This document shows positions 1 through 9,055 of a stretch of 64,000 nt of DNA, one piece after another (the first letter of the stretch is position 1; every line of letters begins with the position of its first letter). A program made the position numbers and the translations under genes. Origin of the DNA: Sphingobacteriia bacterium (GTDB lineage: Bacteria > Pseudomonadota > Alphaproteobacteria > Rickettsiales > 33-17). The notes below the pieces were generated by a model, which worked only from the letters and a program-made list of their open reading frames with translations, was not told the origin of the DNA and did no database searches. Where the stretch lies: contig JAFKLR010000004.1 in NCBI GenBank assembly GCA_017304685.1, positions 1-64,000 of the forward strand, in the 5' to 3' direction.

Positions 1-129
1 CTCCGCCCTACCAGCTTCCGCTAATACCTTCGTGATAGCCGCTGTTAATGTCGTCTTACCATGATCAACGTGACCTATAGTCCCTATGTTTACGTGCGGC
101 TTATTCCGCTCAAACTTTGCCTTAGCCAT
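1..129 (-). CDS. tuf: Elongation factor Tu, N-terminal part (runs off the window)
   Basis: Only the first 43 codons lie in the window. They read [20 protein letters not shown] and continue with VDHGKTT, which is the GTP-binding P-loop of EF-Tu, the GTPase that delivers aminoacyl-tRNA to the ribosome. The ATG at 129-127 is preceded by a strong purine-rich ribosome binding site, GGAAGGGAAGAG. Two tRNA genes sit just upstream on the same strand, the classic tRNA-Tyr, tRNA-Gly, tuf order of proteobacteria, so co-transcription is likely. The match in the visible part is exact enough for near certainty. Confidence 0.97.
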   Translation of the reverse strand, partial: MAKAKFERNKPHVNIGTIGHVDHGKTTLTAAITKVLAEAGRAE

Positions 130-183
130 CTCTTCCCTTCCATTACTAAGTTATTCTTAAAAAATCAATAATCTTAAAACAAT

Positions 184-257
184 TGGAGCGGGTGATGGGA
201 ATCGAACCCACACAGCCAGCTTGGAAGGCTGGGACTCTACCATTGAGCTACACCCGC
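184..257 (-). tRNA. tRNA-Gly (anticodon TCC)
   Basis: Read on the minus strand, a 7-bp acceptor stem GCGGGTG/CACCCGC closes a full cloverleaf with a T-arm GGTTCGATTCC. The anticodon loop CTTCCAA lies between CCAGC and GCTGG and gives anticodon TCC. The 3' CCA is encoded at 186-184. It lies between tRNA-Tyr and tuf, probably in one transcript. Confidence 0.97.
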
Positions 258-290
258 TTTTGTTCTTTTAAAGCTTATCCCTAAGAATAA

Positions 291-376
291 TGGTGGAAGG
301 GGTAGGATTCGAACCTACGTACGCATTCGCGGGCAGATTTACAGTCTGCTGCCTTTAACCACTCGGCCACCCTTCC
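291..376 (-). tRNA. tRNA-Tyr (anticodon GTA)
   Basis: The minus strand has acceptor arms GGAAGGG/CCCTTCC, an anticodon loop CTGTAAA inside CAGA/TCTG (anticodon GTA), and a T-arm GGTTCGAATCC. The total of 86 nt includes a long variable arm, as expected for a class II bacterial tRNA-Tyr. The CCA end is encoded at 293-291. Confidence 0.97.
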
Positions 377-416
377 AATATCTTAAGAACATACCGCCTA
401 TATCTTTAGCACTATA

Positions 417-444
417 TAATTATCAATTAGAAAAATTAAGTCAA
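417..444 (-). promoter_or_regulatory. Putative promoter of the tRNA-Tyr/tRNA-Gly/tuf transcript
   Basis: On the minus strand a TTGACT -35 box (444-439) is followed after 16 bp by TAATTA (422-417). It lies about 40 bp before the tRNA-Tyr 5' end. The -10 is only a fair match and the region is AT-rich, so the exact hexamer is uncertain. Confidence 0.4.
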
Positions 445-544
445 CTTAAATTAATTAGACATTTGAAAAATAAATATCTATATTTTAGTTTTATAGATTA
501 ATAAATGCAAAAAATTAAAAAGTCAATTAATAGATCATAAACAT

Positions 545-1270
545 ATGCAAAAACATAAAGCTAATAAACAAGTAATATATGGTAAGCATCCAGTATTAAG
601 CGCTATCACAAATTCTCAAAGAAAAATCTACAGATTTTTTACCACTGAAAAGTATGATTTTGATAAATATTCTAAATCTATATCTTCACAACTTTTAAGT
701 AATAGTGAGATATCTAAATTATTACCAGAAGGCGCTGTACATGGTGGATATGCTTTAGAATGTAGTTTACCTAAGACATATTCAGTAAATGAATTTGTCG
801 AAGAATTAAACAGCGAAATATGTACTATAGTAGCTTTAGATCAAGTAACTGACCCGCATAATATAGGAGCAATAATCAGAAGCGCTGTAGCTTTTAATGT
901 TAATGCAATTCTAATCACGGAGAGCAATTCTAATTATGAATCTCCTATAGTTGCAAAATCTGCCTCTGGAGCATTAGAAAGCATAAAAATTATTGAGGAA
1001 ATAAATTTATCGAGAAGCTTAAACTTTTTAAAAGACAAAGGTTTTTGGTGTATAGGTCTGGATGGTGAAGCTAAAAAAGACTTAACAGATTTACCTAAAT
1101 TTGAAAAAAAGGTAATATTACTCGGCGCTGAAGGAAAAGGACTTAGAAGGTTATCGAAAGAAAATTGCGATGAACTAGCTAAAATTTCTATAAACTCTAA
1201 TATAGAAAGTTTAAATGTTTCTAACGCTGCTGCTATTACATTTTATGAATTAAATAAAAATTCTAATTAA
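545..1270 (+). CDS. rlmB: TrmH/SpoU-family 23S rRNA 2'-O-ribose methyltransferase (RlmB type)
   Basis: This 241-residue protein has the three signature motifs of knotted SPOUT methyltransferases: DQVTDPHNIGAIIRSA, LLGAEGKGLRRL and SLNVSNAAAITFYEL. The last two form the trefoil knot that binds S-adenosylmethionine. An N-terminal YGKHPVLSAI segment matches the substrate-binding extension of RlmB, which methylates G2251 in the 23S rRNA P-loop. The length is normal. It is followed 4 bp later by a deformylase paralogue on the same strand. TrmH-family members differ in target, so the exact site is inferred from the family. Confidence 0.88.
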   Translation: MQKHKANKQVIYGKHPVLSAITNSQRKIYRFFTTEKYDFDKYSKSISSQLLSNSEISKLLPEGAVHGGYALECSLPKTYSVNEFVEELNSEICTIVALDQVTDPHNIGAIIRSAVAFNVNAILITESNSNYESPIVAKSASGALESIKIIEEINLSRSLNFLKDKGFWCIGLDGEAKKDLTDLPKFEKKVILLGAEGKGLRRLSKENCDELAKISINSNIESLNVSNAAAITFYELNKNSN

Positions 1271-1274
1271 AAAC

Positions 1275-1790
1275 ATGACAATTTTACCGTTAATTATAGC
1301 TCCTGATCCAATTTATAGCAAAAAATCTACTGATATATTAGTAATAGATGAAGAGATCAGGAAATTAGCTAGCGATATGATAGATACAGTCTATTTTCAA
1401 CATGGTATTGGTATGGCTGCAACTCAAATAGGAGTTCTAAAACGAATCATTGTAGTTGATATTAATTATAATAAAAATGATCCCACTACAAGAAACCCTA
1501 TTATAATGATTAACCCTGAAATACTTGAATTTTCTACAGAAACTTATGAATTTACAGAAGGCTCAATTTCTTTTCCCGAGGCTTACGTTAAAACCTCACG
1601 ACCTAGAAAAATAAAAGTTAAATATACAGATTTAGAAAAACGTGAACATATAATTCAGGCTGAAGATTTATTTTCGGTCTGCATTCAACATGAAATAGAT
1701 TATACACTAGGTAAAACTTATTTAGATTTAGCTTCTCCTCTTAAAAAGAGAATAATTTTAGAAAAATTATTAAAAAGAAAAGTTAAATAA
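1275..1790 (+). CDS. Degenerate peptide deformylase paralogue, probably inactive
   Basis: The 171 residues align end to end with the canonical deformylase at 22800-23312. Motif 1 is intact (GIGMAATQIG, from residue 44). In motif 2 the metal-binding Cys of EGCxS is Ser97 (EGSISFP). In motif 3, HExDH reads HEIDY, so the second His is Tyr143; His139 and Glu140 remain. Two of the three metal ligands of the deformylase family are therefore absent, and classical removal of the formyl group from new proteins is unlikely. The reading frame is intact and keeps the fold-defining positions, which suggests selection for another role such as binding formyl-Met peptides or the ribosome exit. It follows rlmB closely and faces dnaE tail to tail. 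Confidence 0.85.
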   Translation: MTILPLIIAPDPIYSKKSTDILVIDEEIRKLASDMIDTVYFQHGIGMAATQIGVLKRIIVVDINYNKNDPTTRNPIIMINPEILEFSTETYEFTEGSISFPEAYVKTSRPRKIKVKYTDLEKREHIIQAEDLFSVCIQHEIDYTLGKTYLDLASPLKKRIILEKLLKRKVK

Positions 1791-1792
1791 TT

Positions 1793-4700
1793 TTAATTAT
1801 AAATAATTTTAAGGTCCTGAATATTTTTTTGTATTAAATCAATTGCAAGTGCATCAACTTTATAAGTTTTTGGAAGTTTAATAAGGACAAATCTTTTTTC
1901 CTCTGGTAAATAGAATTTAATTTTAATTGTAGTAGAATGATCCATTTCTTTTAATCTATTTATAAAATCTGTAATACTTTGACTGGAAGTTTCAAATATG
2001 ATTTCACGTGTAGCATTGATAATTTTATTAACTAAATAATCAATATCTCTTAAAAAGAATCGTACACCACCCTCATCTTTTTTTGCTTCGATTTTTAAAA
2101 TTACTGGAGCTCCGTTATTAAATAATGATTTATTTTCATCATACATATCGATTACTTCTTTATTAAACATAGAAATTTCATAATTTCCTGTTTGATCAGA
2201 TGCAAGCAAACTACCAAACCTACCTTTTCTAGAAGCTTTAATTTTAACATCTAATGGCACTGAAGCTACATAATAGGTTTGTAAGCTTTCCGTCGAATTT
2301 TCGTAAACATTTTTTAAGTTAGATACCCCTAATCTTTTAATATACTCTTTGAATTCATCAAGCGGATGACCAGAAAAGTAAAATCCATACACTTCAAATT
2401 CATAGGAAAGTTTTGTTAAAGGCGACCACTCTTCAACTTGTGATAAATTTAATTTACCAATTGAAGATTTTATTACTGACGAACTAAATAAGCTAAACTG
2501 ATCTGTATTATCATTTTTACTATTTTCATGTCGAGTTATAAAATTTAAAATATTTTCAGTATTTTCAAAAATTTGATTCCTATTCGGATTTAGCTCATCA
2601 AATGCACCTGCCTTAGCAAAATTTTCAACAACTTTTTTATTAACTGGTTTATCGTTCATTCGCTTGGCAAAATCTTCTAATGAACTGAACTTCCCATTTT
2701 TTTCTCTTTCTTCAATAATTGTTTCAGAAACCTGCTTACTAACATTTTTAAGAGCTGAAAGCGCATATCGAATACATTTTTTTCCATTATAAAATTCAAG
2801 ACTAAATAAAGGATAAGAAAAATTTATTGATGGAGGCAAAACTTTAATATTAAAATTTCTCGCTTCTTGAATGAATATAGAAATTTTATCAGTATCATGT
2901 ATGTCATAATTAAGAGAGGCAATCAAAAATTCAACAGTGTAATTTGCTTTAAGAAAAGCTGTTTGATACGAAATTACAGCATAAGCAGCAGCATGCGATT
3001 TATTAAAACCATATCCAGCAAATTTATCAACTAAATTAAAAATTTGAGTTGCTTGGTCAGCATCTATACCATTTTCTATTGATCCTTTTACAAAAATCTC
3101 TCTTTGCGCATCCATTTCTGCCTTAATTTTTTTACCCATCGCTCGACGAAGTAAATCCGCTGCTCCTAATGTATAACCTGCAAGAAGTTGAGCTATCTGC
3201 ATTACTTGCTCTTGATAGATTATTACCCCAAAAGTCTCTTTTAAAGCGTTTTCTAATTTTGGATGTATATAATCAGGTTCTTCTAAACCATGTTTTCGTG
3301 CAATATATGTTGGTATATTCTCCATAGGGCCCGGTCTATATAACGCGCCAAGAGCTATAAGATCTTCAATTGCGTCAGGTTTGAGCTTACGCAAAGCATC
3401 TTTCATTCCACCACTCTCAAATTGGAAAACCCCAGTGGAATCACCATTAGAAAGTAATTCATAAGTTTTTTTATCTTTAAAGCTTATGTTATCAATATTT
3501 AATTCAATTCCTTGTTCTTGAAGCATATTTACAACATGCTGAATTACCGTAAGCGTTTTTAAACCTAAAAAGTCAAATTTTACTAATCCAGCCATTTCAG
3601 CATATTTCATTGAATATTGCACAACTGGCATGCTTGATCTTTCATCGTAATATAAAGGAACTAATTCAATTAATGGTTTGTCAGCTATTACTACACCAGC
3701 TGCATGAGTAGAAACGTGCCTGAACAACCCTTCTAATTTAAGCGCAATATTAACCATACGATCTATATCCCGACTTTCAGCCATTCGCTTTCTTATACTC
3801 GGTTCAAGATCTAAGGCTTCTTCAAGCGTAACAGGACTAACAGGATTAAAAGGTACCATTTTACAAATATCATTAACTTGCGCCAATTCTACTTGAAGCA
3901 CCCTTCCAACATCTCTTAAAACAGCTCGCGCCTGTAACTTTCCAAAGGTAATAATTTGCGCAACTTTATCTTCACCATATTTCATTTTAACGTAATTAAT
4001 CACTTCATCACGTTTATCCTGACAAAAATCTATATCAAAATCTGGCATAGAAACCCTGTCTGGATTTAAAAATCTTTCAAATAGCAACCCAAATCTTATT
4101 GGATCTAAATTCGTGATTTCTAAACTCCAAGCAACTAATGAACCGGCACCCGAACCTCTCCCTGGGCCTACAGGTATATTGTTCTTTTTACTCCATTTTA
4201 TAAAATCAGATACTATTAAGAAGTATCCGCAGAATTTCATTTTAGAAATTACATTTATTTCAAATTCTAATCTTTCAAAATAAGTTTTTGCAAGTTCAGC
4301 AAATTGTTCTTCATTAAGATTTTCAATTATTTTTTTCTTCTCTAATCTTTCCTTTAAACCTTCCTTAGCGTATTTAGCAAATAATTCTTCTTCATCATCT
4401 ATACCGTTATCGGTAAATTTAGGAAGCATAGGAGCTCGTGAATGCATAACAGCAGAACATCTTTCAGCTATTATTATTGTATTTTCAATAGCTTCTTTAA
4501 TATCAGAAAATAATTCATTCATTTCTCTAATACTTTTAAAATAAGCCTGAACTTTAGGCTTTTGTCTTTTTTCATTTTGCACAAAATCATTTGTTGAAAT
4601 ACAACTTAGTACATCAAATGCTTCATACATTTTTTCAGAAGGATAAAATACTGGATTAGTAGCCACGAGAGGTAAATTTAAATCATAAGCAAAGTTAATT

Positions 4701-5248
4701 TGATCTTCTTCGATTTTATGATCATCAATGTTATCTTGTCTGATTAATTCTATATAAATATTATTCTTAAATATATCACTTAAATTTTTTATAAAACTAA
4801 TAGCCTTGTCTTTCTCTTCTTTTAATAATAATTTTCCTAAAGTTCCTTCAGAAGCACCACTTAAAATTATTAAACCTTCTTTTAATTCTGTTAACCGATT
4901 GTAATTAATATGGGGATCAACATTCGTATTTGTTAAATTTAAAAACGATTCACTATTAAGTTTTATTAAATTTTGTAACCCAATTTTATTCTTAGCAAAA
5001 ATATTAATGCTATCAAATTCTTTATAAAAGGGGTTCAGTATTTTCATTTTACAACCAATAATTGGCTTAATTCCTTTTTTAATTGCTTCTTCTGAAAATT
5101 CTAGCGAACCAAACAAATTACCTTGATCACACATCCCAACTGCAGGCATGTGCTCTTTCTTAGCCAAAGCTACAATATCATTAATTTTTAGTGTGCTTTG
5201 TGCAAGTGAATATGCACTATGAACGCGTAAATGGATAAATTTATTCAT
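1793..5248 (-). CDS. dnaE: DNA polymerase III alpha subunit
   Basis: This is the replicative polymerase subunit, 1151 residues, normal for DnaE1. The N-terminal PHP domain starts with HLRVHSAYSLAQ and GMCDQGNLFG. The palm has GPGRGSGAGS (361-370) and the catalytic PDFDIDF (402-408) with its aspartates. Further on are STHAAGVVIA, YRPGPMENIP and FNKSHAAAYAVISYQTA of the finger region. The C-terminal part has an OB-fold-like segment. The gene stands alone on the minus strand, tail to tail with the deformylase paralogue and divergent from dapD, with only 80 bp between start codons for both promoters. Confidence 0.97.
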   Translation of the reverse strand: MNKFIHLRVHSAYSLAQSTLKINDIVALAKKEHMPAVGMCDQGNLFGSLEFSEEAIKKGIKPIIGCKMKILNPFYKEFDSINIFAKNKIGLQNLIKLNSESFLNLTNTNVDPHINYNRLTELKEGLIILSGASEGTLGKLLLKEEKDKAISFIKNLSDIFKNNIYIELIRQDNIDDHKIEEDQINFAYDLNLPLVATNPVFYPSEKMYEAFDVLSCISTNDFVQNEKRQKPKVQAYFKSIREMNELFSDIKEAIENTIIIAERCSAVMHSRAPMLPKFTDNGIDDEEELFAKYAKEGLKERLEKKKIIENLNEEQFAELAKTYFERLEFEINVISKMKFCGYFLIVSDFIKWSKKNNIPVGPGRGSGAGSLVAWSLEITNLDPIRFGLLFERFLNPDRVSMPDFDIDFCQDKRDEVINYVKMKYGEDKVAQIITFGKLQARAVLRDVGRVLQVELAQVNDICKMVPFNPVSPVTLEEALDLEPSIRKRMAESRDIDRMVNIALKLEGLFRHVSTHAAGVVIADKPLIELVPLYYDERSSMPVVQYSMKYAEMAGLVKFDFLGLKTLTVIQHVVNMLQEQGIELNIDNISFKDKKTYELLSNGDSTGVFQFESGGMKDALRKLKPDAIEDLIALGALYRPGPMENIPTYIARKHGLEEPDYIHPKLENALKETFGVIIYQEQVMQIAQLLAGYTLGAADLLRRAMGKKIKAEMDAQREIFVKGSIENGIDADQATQIFNLVDKFAGYGFNKSHAAAYAVISYQTAFLKANYTVEFLIASLNYDIHDTDKISIFIQEARNFNIKVLPPSINFSYPLFSLEFYNGKKCIRYALSALKNVSKQVSETIIEEREKNGKFSSLEDFAKRMNDKPVNKKVVENFAKAGAFDELNPNRNQIFENTENILNFITRHENSKNDNTDQFSLFSSSVIKSSIGKLNLSQVEEWSPLTKLSYEFEVYGFYFSGHPLDEFKEYIKRLGVSNLKNVYENSTESLQTYYVASVPLDVKIKASRKGRFGSLLASDQTGNYEISMFNKEVIDMYDENKSLFNNGAPVILKIEAKKDEGGVRFFLRDIDYLVNKIINATREIIFETSSQSITDFINRLKEMDHSTTIKIKFYLPEEKRFVLIKLPKTYKVDALAIDLIQKNIQDLKIIYN

Positions 5249-5328
5249 GAACTTAAGTTATTTATTGAAAGAGGCTAAAAAAAATTTATAATCCAATGAC
5301 ATAAATTTTACAATATTAGAATGAAAAA

Positions 5329-6147
5329 ATGAACATTGATTATATAAAAAATTTTATTGAAACCTTATGGAATGATAAAAACTCTAATTCTTTAGTACCT
5401 ACTGAAGATAATAAAAAAGTTATTAATGATATTATCAACTTATTAGATAGCGGTAAAATTAGAATAGCTGAAAAAATAAATGACAAATGGCAAGTTAACG
5501 AATTTGCTAAAAAAGCTGTATTGCTATATTTTTTCTTTAATAAAAATATTACTTTAGAAGGTAGTTCTTTAAATCACTTTGACAAAGTACCACTTAAAAC
5601 TTCTAATTGGAGTGAAACAGAGTTTACTACAGCTGGATTCAGAATAGTTCCAGGATCAATTGTTAGAAAAGGGGCTTTCATTAGTAAGAATGTAGTTGTT
5701 ATGCCTTCTTTTATTAATATTGGAGCTTTTATTGATGAAAATACAATGATTGATTCAATGGTTACTATTGGTAGTTGCTCACAAATTGGTAAAAATTGTC
5801 ATATATCAGAAGGTGTGGGTATTGGCGGAGTATTGGAACCATTACAAGCAAATCCTGTTATTGTTGAAGATAATTGTTTTATAGGAGCTAAATCAGTAAT
5901 AGTTGAAGGCGCAATTATCAGCGAAGGCTCGGTTTTAGCAATGGGTACACAAATAGGAGCCAGTACAACAATAATTGAAAAAAATTCAGGAAAAGAATAT
6001 AAAGGATTTGTCCCACCCTATTCTGTAGTAATTCCTGGTAGTCTTAAAATTAACGATAATTTAAATAAAAATTGTGCAATTATAATTAAAAAAGTAGATG
6101 CTCAAGTGAGAACAAAAACCCAAATTAATGAGTTATTACGTGATTAA
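5329..6147 (+). CDS. dapD: 2,3,4,5-tetrahydropyridine-2,6-dicarboxylate N-succinyltransferase
   Basis: DapD uses succinyl-CoA to acylate tetrahydrodipicolinate in the succinylase route to meso-diaminopimelate and lysine. The 272 residues carry an N-terminal helical part and a left-handed beta-helix with hexapeptide repeats, for example RKGAFISKNVVVMPSFINIG and IGKNCHISEGVGIGG, then VPPYSVVIPGS near the end. It overlaps dapE by 20 bp, so the two pathway steps are translated together. The product feeds peptidoglycan, in line with the carboxypeptidase and alr in this window. Confidence 0.96.
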   Translation: MNIDYIKNFIETLWNDKNSNSLVPTEDNKKVINDIINLLDSGKIRIAEKINDKWQVNEFAKKAVLLYFFFNKNITLEGSSLNHFDKVPLKTSNWSETEFTTAGFRIVPGSIVRKGAFISKNVVVMPSFINIGAFIDENTMIDSMVTIGSCSQIGKNCHISEGVGIGGVLEPLQANPVIVEDNCFIGAKSVIVEGAIISEGSVLAMGTQIGASTTIIEKNSGKEYKGFVPPYSVVIPGSLKINDNLNKNCAIIIKKVDAQVRTKTQINELLRD

Positions 6148-7270
6148 TAGCAACCAGAATTTAATTAATTTGTGTAGCAATCTGATTTCAATTGAAAGCA
6201 TTACACCTTCCAATAATAAAGTAATTGAATTTACTAAAAATTACTTAGAAAACCTAGGTTTCAAATGTTTTGAAATAACTTCTAAAACTACTAATAATTT
6301 ATATTGTGAAATTGGTGAAGGAAATAAAAACATTTGTTTTGCAGGTCACTTAGATGTCGTCAGAGAAGGCAGCGGATGGACTTTCCCACCATTTCAAGCG
6401 ACTTTAAAAAATGATAATATTTATGGCCGTGGCGCTGTAGACATGAAGGGAGCTATAGCTGCAGCAATTATAGCTGGAGTCAACTTTTCTAAGCTTAAAA
6501 AAGGTAAATTTAGCTTAATGCTTGTTGGTGATGAAGAAGATGGCAACAATTATGGCACCGAAGAGATTTTGAAATGGCTGGATAAACAAAATATTAATCT
6601 TGATTATGTAATAGTTGGTGAACCTACAAATCCTGAAAAACTTGGGCAAATGGTAAAAATCGGTAGACGTGGTTCAATTTCTTTTATTGTAAAAATTAAG
6701 GGTAAACAAGGTCATGTTGCTCATCCTGAAAATACGATTAACCCTATTAAATATGCAGCGAAAATTATAAATGGCTTTTATACCAGTCAAATTGATAATG
6801 GAAACGAACATTTCATACCCTCTAATTTAGAAGTAACTAATATTAATGTAGGTAATTTATCTCGAAACGTTATTCCCGGTGTTTGTGAATTATTTTTTAA
6901 TATCCGCTATAGCTTGCTTCAAAATGAGCAAAGTTTAGTTACATATGTTACAAAAATTATCGAAGAAAATATTGGTGAAGCCTCTTATGATATTGAATAT
7001 AATAATTCTGCTTTACCTTTTATAAGTTTTAATGAAAAGCTAATAAACGCTGTAACCGAAGTTATTGAAGAAATACATGGAGATAAACCAAGGGTAGCTG
7101 CTATTGGTGGAACTTCAGATGCACGGTTTATTCAAAAATATTTCCCGGTAATAGAATATGGTTTAAGCTTTAAATTAGCTCATCATGCAGATGAATTTGT
7201 AAGTTTAGAGGAATTACATCAACTTTGTTTAACTTATGAAAAAATTTTTAACCGACTTTCCAACTTTTGA
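6128..7270 (+). CDS. dapE: Succinyl-diaminopimelate desuccinylase
   Basis: This M20-family metallohydrolase of 380 residues removes succinate from N-succinyl-LL-diaminopimelate. The metal-site segments are visible: AGHLDVV (first His-Asp), GRGAVDMKG (bridging Asp), VGDEEDGNN (Glu-Glu) and AHHADEF near the C terminus. The dimerisation domain follows GQMVKIGRRG. The ATG lies inside the 3' end of dapD. The downstream UbiC-like gene starts inside dapE, giving a three-gene overlapping unit. DapE is favoured over other M20 enzymes because of its dapD partner. Confidence 0.95.
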   Translation: MSYYVINSNQNLINLCSNLISIESITPSNNKVIEFTKNYLENLGFKCFEITSKTTNNLYCEIGEGNKNICFAGHLDVVREGSGWTFPPFQATLKNDNIYGRGAVDMKGAIAAAIIAGVNFSKLKKGKFSLMLVGDEEDGNNYGTEEILKWLDKQNINLDYVIVGEPTNPEKLGQMVKIGRRGSISFIVKIKGKQGHVAHPENTINPIKYAAKIINGFYTSQIDNGNEHFIPSNLEVTNINVGNLSRNVIPGVCELFFNIRYSLLQNEQSLVTYVTKIIEENIGEASYDIEYNNSALPFISFNEKLINAVTEVIEEIHGDKPRVAAIGGTSDARFIQKYFPVIEYGLSFKLAHHADEFVSLEELHQLCLTYEKIFNRLSNF

Positions 7271-7769
7271 TAATATCACTTGGAATAGTTTACCTCCTAA
7301 AATTGTAATTGATCCGGTGTTCACTTCACCAAACTCAACTACTAAATTTTTTAGTGATCAATTTGGAAAAAATTCTGTTAATATTATAAATTTTAATTCT
7401 GAAATTGAGCCACTTTTAAATTCTGAAATAAGACTTCTCAAAACTACAGAAAAAAATGCCTATATTAGAAAAACTATAATGTCTATAAATAATATTAAGC
7501 TTATTTATTCTAGAATTTGCATAGTAGAAAATTTATTAGACAAAACATTTTATAAACAAATTTATGATTTAGGAAATAAACCTATAGGTAATATCATTTT
7601 TACTAAATCTACTATTAGAAGTAAGTTTAGCTTTGCAGAAAATAAAGATTTTTTGTTTAGGAGATCAATAATTAATAATCCTTTAGGTAATATTTTAATT
7701 AATGAAGGGTTTTATAAACCCTCACTTTATACTATTCACCAAGAGCTTTTAAAATTTCATCAAAAGTAA
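7236..7769 (+). CDS. Possible chorismate--pyruvate lyase (UbiC-like)
   Basis: UbiC removes pyruvate from chorismate to give 4-hydroxybenzoate, the first step of ubiquinone synthesis. This 177-residue protein is divergent, but it follows the UbiC layout in order: an arginine leading a strand (IRKTIMS, Arg78), a lid segment LGNKPIGNIIF (112-122, compare LG.RPLG..LF), RRSI (142-145), and a closing strand INEGFYKP with Glu157. In E. coli UbiC an Arg and a Glu at comparable places bind the substrate. The gene overlaps dapE by 35 bp at its start and tsaC by 38 bp at its end, in opposite direction. A COQ9-family gene at 27871 shows ubiquinone is made here. The call rests on motif spacing, not overall identity. 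Confidence 0.5.
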   Translation: MKKFLTDFPTFDNITWNSLPPKIVIDPVFTSPNSTTKFFSDQFGKNSVNIINFNSEIEPLLNSEIRLLKTTEKNAYIRKTIMSINNIKLIYSRICIVENLLDKTFYKQIYDLGNKPIGNIIFTKSTIRSKFSFAENKDFLFRRSIINNPLGNILINEGFYKPSLYTIHQELLKFHQK

Positions 7770-8355
7770 TTTGACCTTTTCTTAGTAATTTTATTTCATC
7801 AACTGCGCTTATTACAGTAGAAGCTTGAACTTTTTCTGATATATCTCCATTTATAATAACTTTAACTTTATCACCTAAAGATCGTTTAATTTCTTCGGCA
7901 TTTTTACTATCCGGAAAACCTGAAATATTGGCACTAGTACCGATAATAGGGTATTTAAATTTTGCAAGTAAATCCAAACAAAAATTATGATTAGGGATTC
8001 TAAAACCTATATTATCACTATTATTATTAATGTTTTTAGCTAATATATTATTTTGTTTTAATTTAGCAATTATAGTTAAAGGTCCAGGGCAGAAAGCTTT
8101 TACTAATTTTATTATTCGATCGTTTATTTCACAAAATTCAGATAATTGTTCTAAATTATAAGCCAGTATAGATAATGGTTTATCATTACTTCTATCTTTT
8201 GCTTGATAAATTTTTTCTACTGCTAAGGAATTCGTAGCGTCACATGCAAGAGCAAATACTGTTTCTGTAGGAAAACTTACTAATTCACCTTGTTTAATAT
8301 ATTCATAAACTTTTTGTATTGCTAAACTATTATTTTCTGCGATAATTTCAACCAT
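7732..8355 (-). CDS. tsaC: Threonylcarbamoyl-AMP synthase (TsaC/Sua5/YrdC family)
   Basis: It makes threonylcarbamoyl-AMP from threonine, bicarbonate and ATP for the t6A modification of tRNAs reading ANN codons. The 207 residues show the YrdC fold landmarks GELVSFPTETVFALACDA, the basic KDRSNDKPLSIL, CPGPLTIIAK and GTSANISG. The length fits the short TsaC form without the C-terminal Sua5 domain. The start codon is 34 bp from the divergent parA-like gene, so the two promoters must overlap. Confidence 0.93.
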   Translation of the reverse strand: MVEIIAENNSLAIQKVYEYIKQGELVSFPTETVFALACDATNSLAVEKIYQAKDRSNDKPLSILAYNLEQLSEFCEINDRIIKLVKAFCPGPLTIIAKLKQNNILAKNINNNSDNIGFRIPNHNFCLDLLAKFKYPIIGTSANISGFPDSKNAEEIKRSLGDKVKVIINGDISEKVQASTVISAVDEIKLLRKGQITFDEILKALGE

Positions 8356-8389
8356 AGGTTAATTTAATTTTTATTTTTGTTTAAAACAT

Positions 8390-9025
8390 ATGAATACCAA
8401 AATAATAACTATTGCACAACAAAAAGGTGGAGCAGGAAAAACAACTTTAGCTATACATTTAGCGGTTGGTCTTTTCCAACAAGGAAATAAAATAGCTGTT
8501 ATCGATATTGACCCTCAAGGTTCATTTTCAAAATGGTTCAACGCTAGGAAACAAAAATTTGGTGAAACCTATGCAGGCATTAAATTAGTTAATGGTGTAG
8601 GGTGGAGAATTAATTCAGAGCTTTCAAGCCTTAGAAATAAATTTGATTATATAATAATAGATAGCCCTCCTCATGCAGAAACAGACGCAAAAGTTTCAAT
8701 TAAAGAAGCGGATTTAGTTTTGTTACCAGTTCAACCTAGTCAGATGGATGTATGGGCATTAGAAACTACTATGAAAATTTGTGAAAAAGAAAAAATCGAC
8801 TATCTAGTAATTCCAAATAGAGTTAATGCTAATTCCAAAACTGCTAAAGAAATATTTGATAGAATTAATAATTTAGCTAAAACAACTTTAGGCAATAGGG
8901 TTGCGTATGCAAACTATTTAAAAGACGGTAAAACAGTAACTGAAACTGAACCATCTTCTATAGCTGCAACAGAAATTAAGCAACTTGTTGAAGAAATAAC
9001 TAAAGTATTTGAAGAAGTAGATTAA
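8390..9025 (+). CDS. ParA/MinD-family ATPase, orphan
   Basis: The 211 residues begin with the deviant Walker A loop QQKGGAGKTT, with the signature lysine of ParA ATPases. Then come IDIDPQGSFSKWF (switch region) and IIIDSPPHAE (Walker B). Such ATPases position plasmids, chromosomes or protein complexes by ATP-driven dimerisation. No parB lies next to it. It is divergent from tsaC and faces the NMN adenylyltransferase tail to tail. The lack of a partner leaves its cargo open, which could be a chromosome site or a secretion or flagellar apparatus. Confidence 0.85.
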   Translation: MNTKIITIAQQKGGAGKTTLAIHLAVGLFQQGNKIAVIDIDPQGSFSKWFNARKQKFGETYAGIKLVNGVGWRINSELSSLRNKFDYIIIDSPPHAETDAKVSIKEADLVLLPVQPSQMDVWALETTMKICEKEKIDYLVIPNRVNANSKTAKEIFDRINNLAKTTLGNRVAYANYLKDGKTVTETEPSSIAATEIKQLVEEITKVFEEVD

Positions 9026-9055
9026 CAAAAGAGCTAATTACTTCTTCATCAGTTA

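Noticed and set aside
1275-1790. The degenerate deformylase as a decayed pseudogene
   Set aside because: The frame is full length and most structural positions are kept, so it is reported as an intact but probably inactive protein.
7732-7769. Overlap of the UbiC-like gene with tsaC as a sign that one is false
   Set aside because: tsaC is certain and the overlap is only the last codons of both; the upstream part of the other gene keeps UbiC-like motifs.
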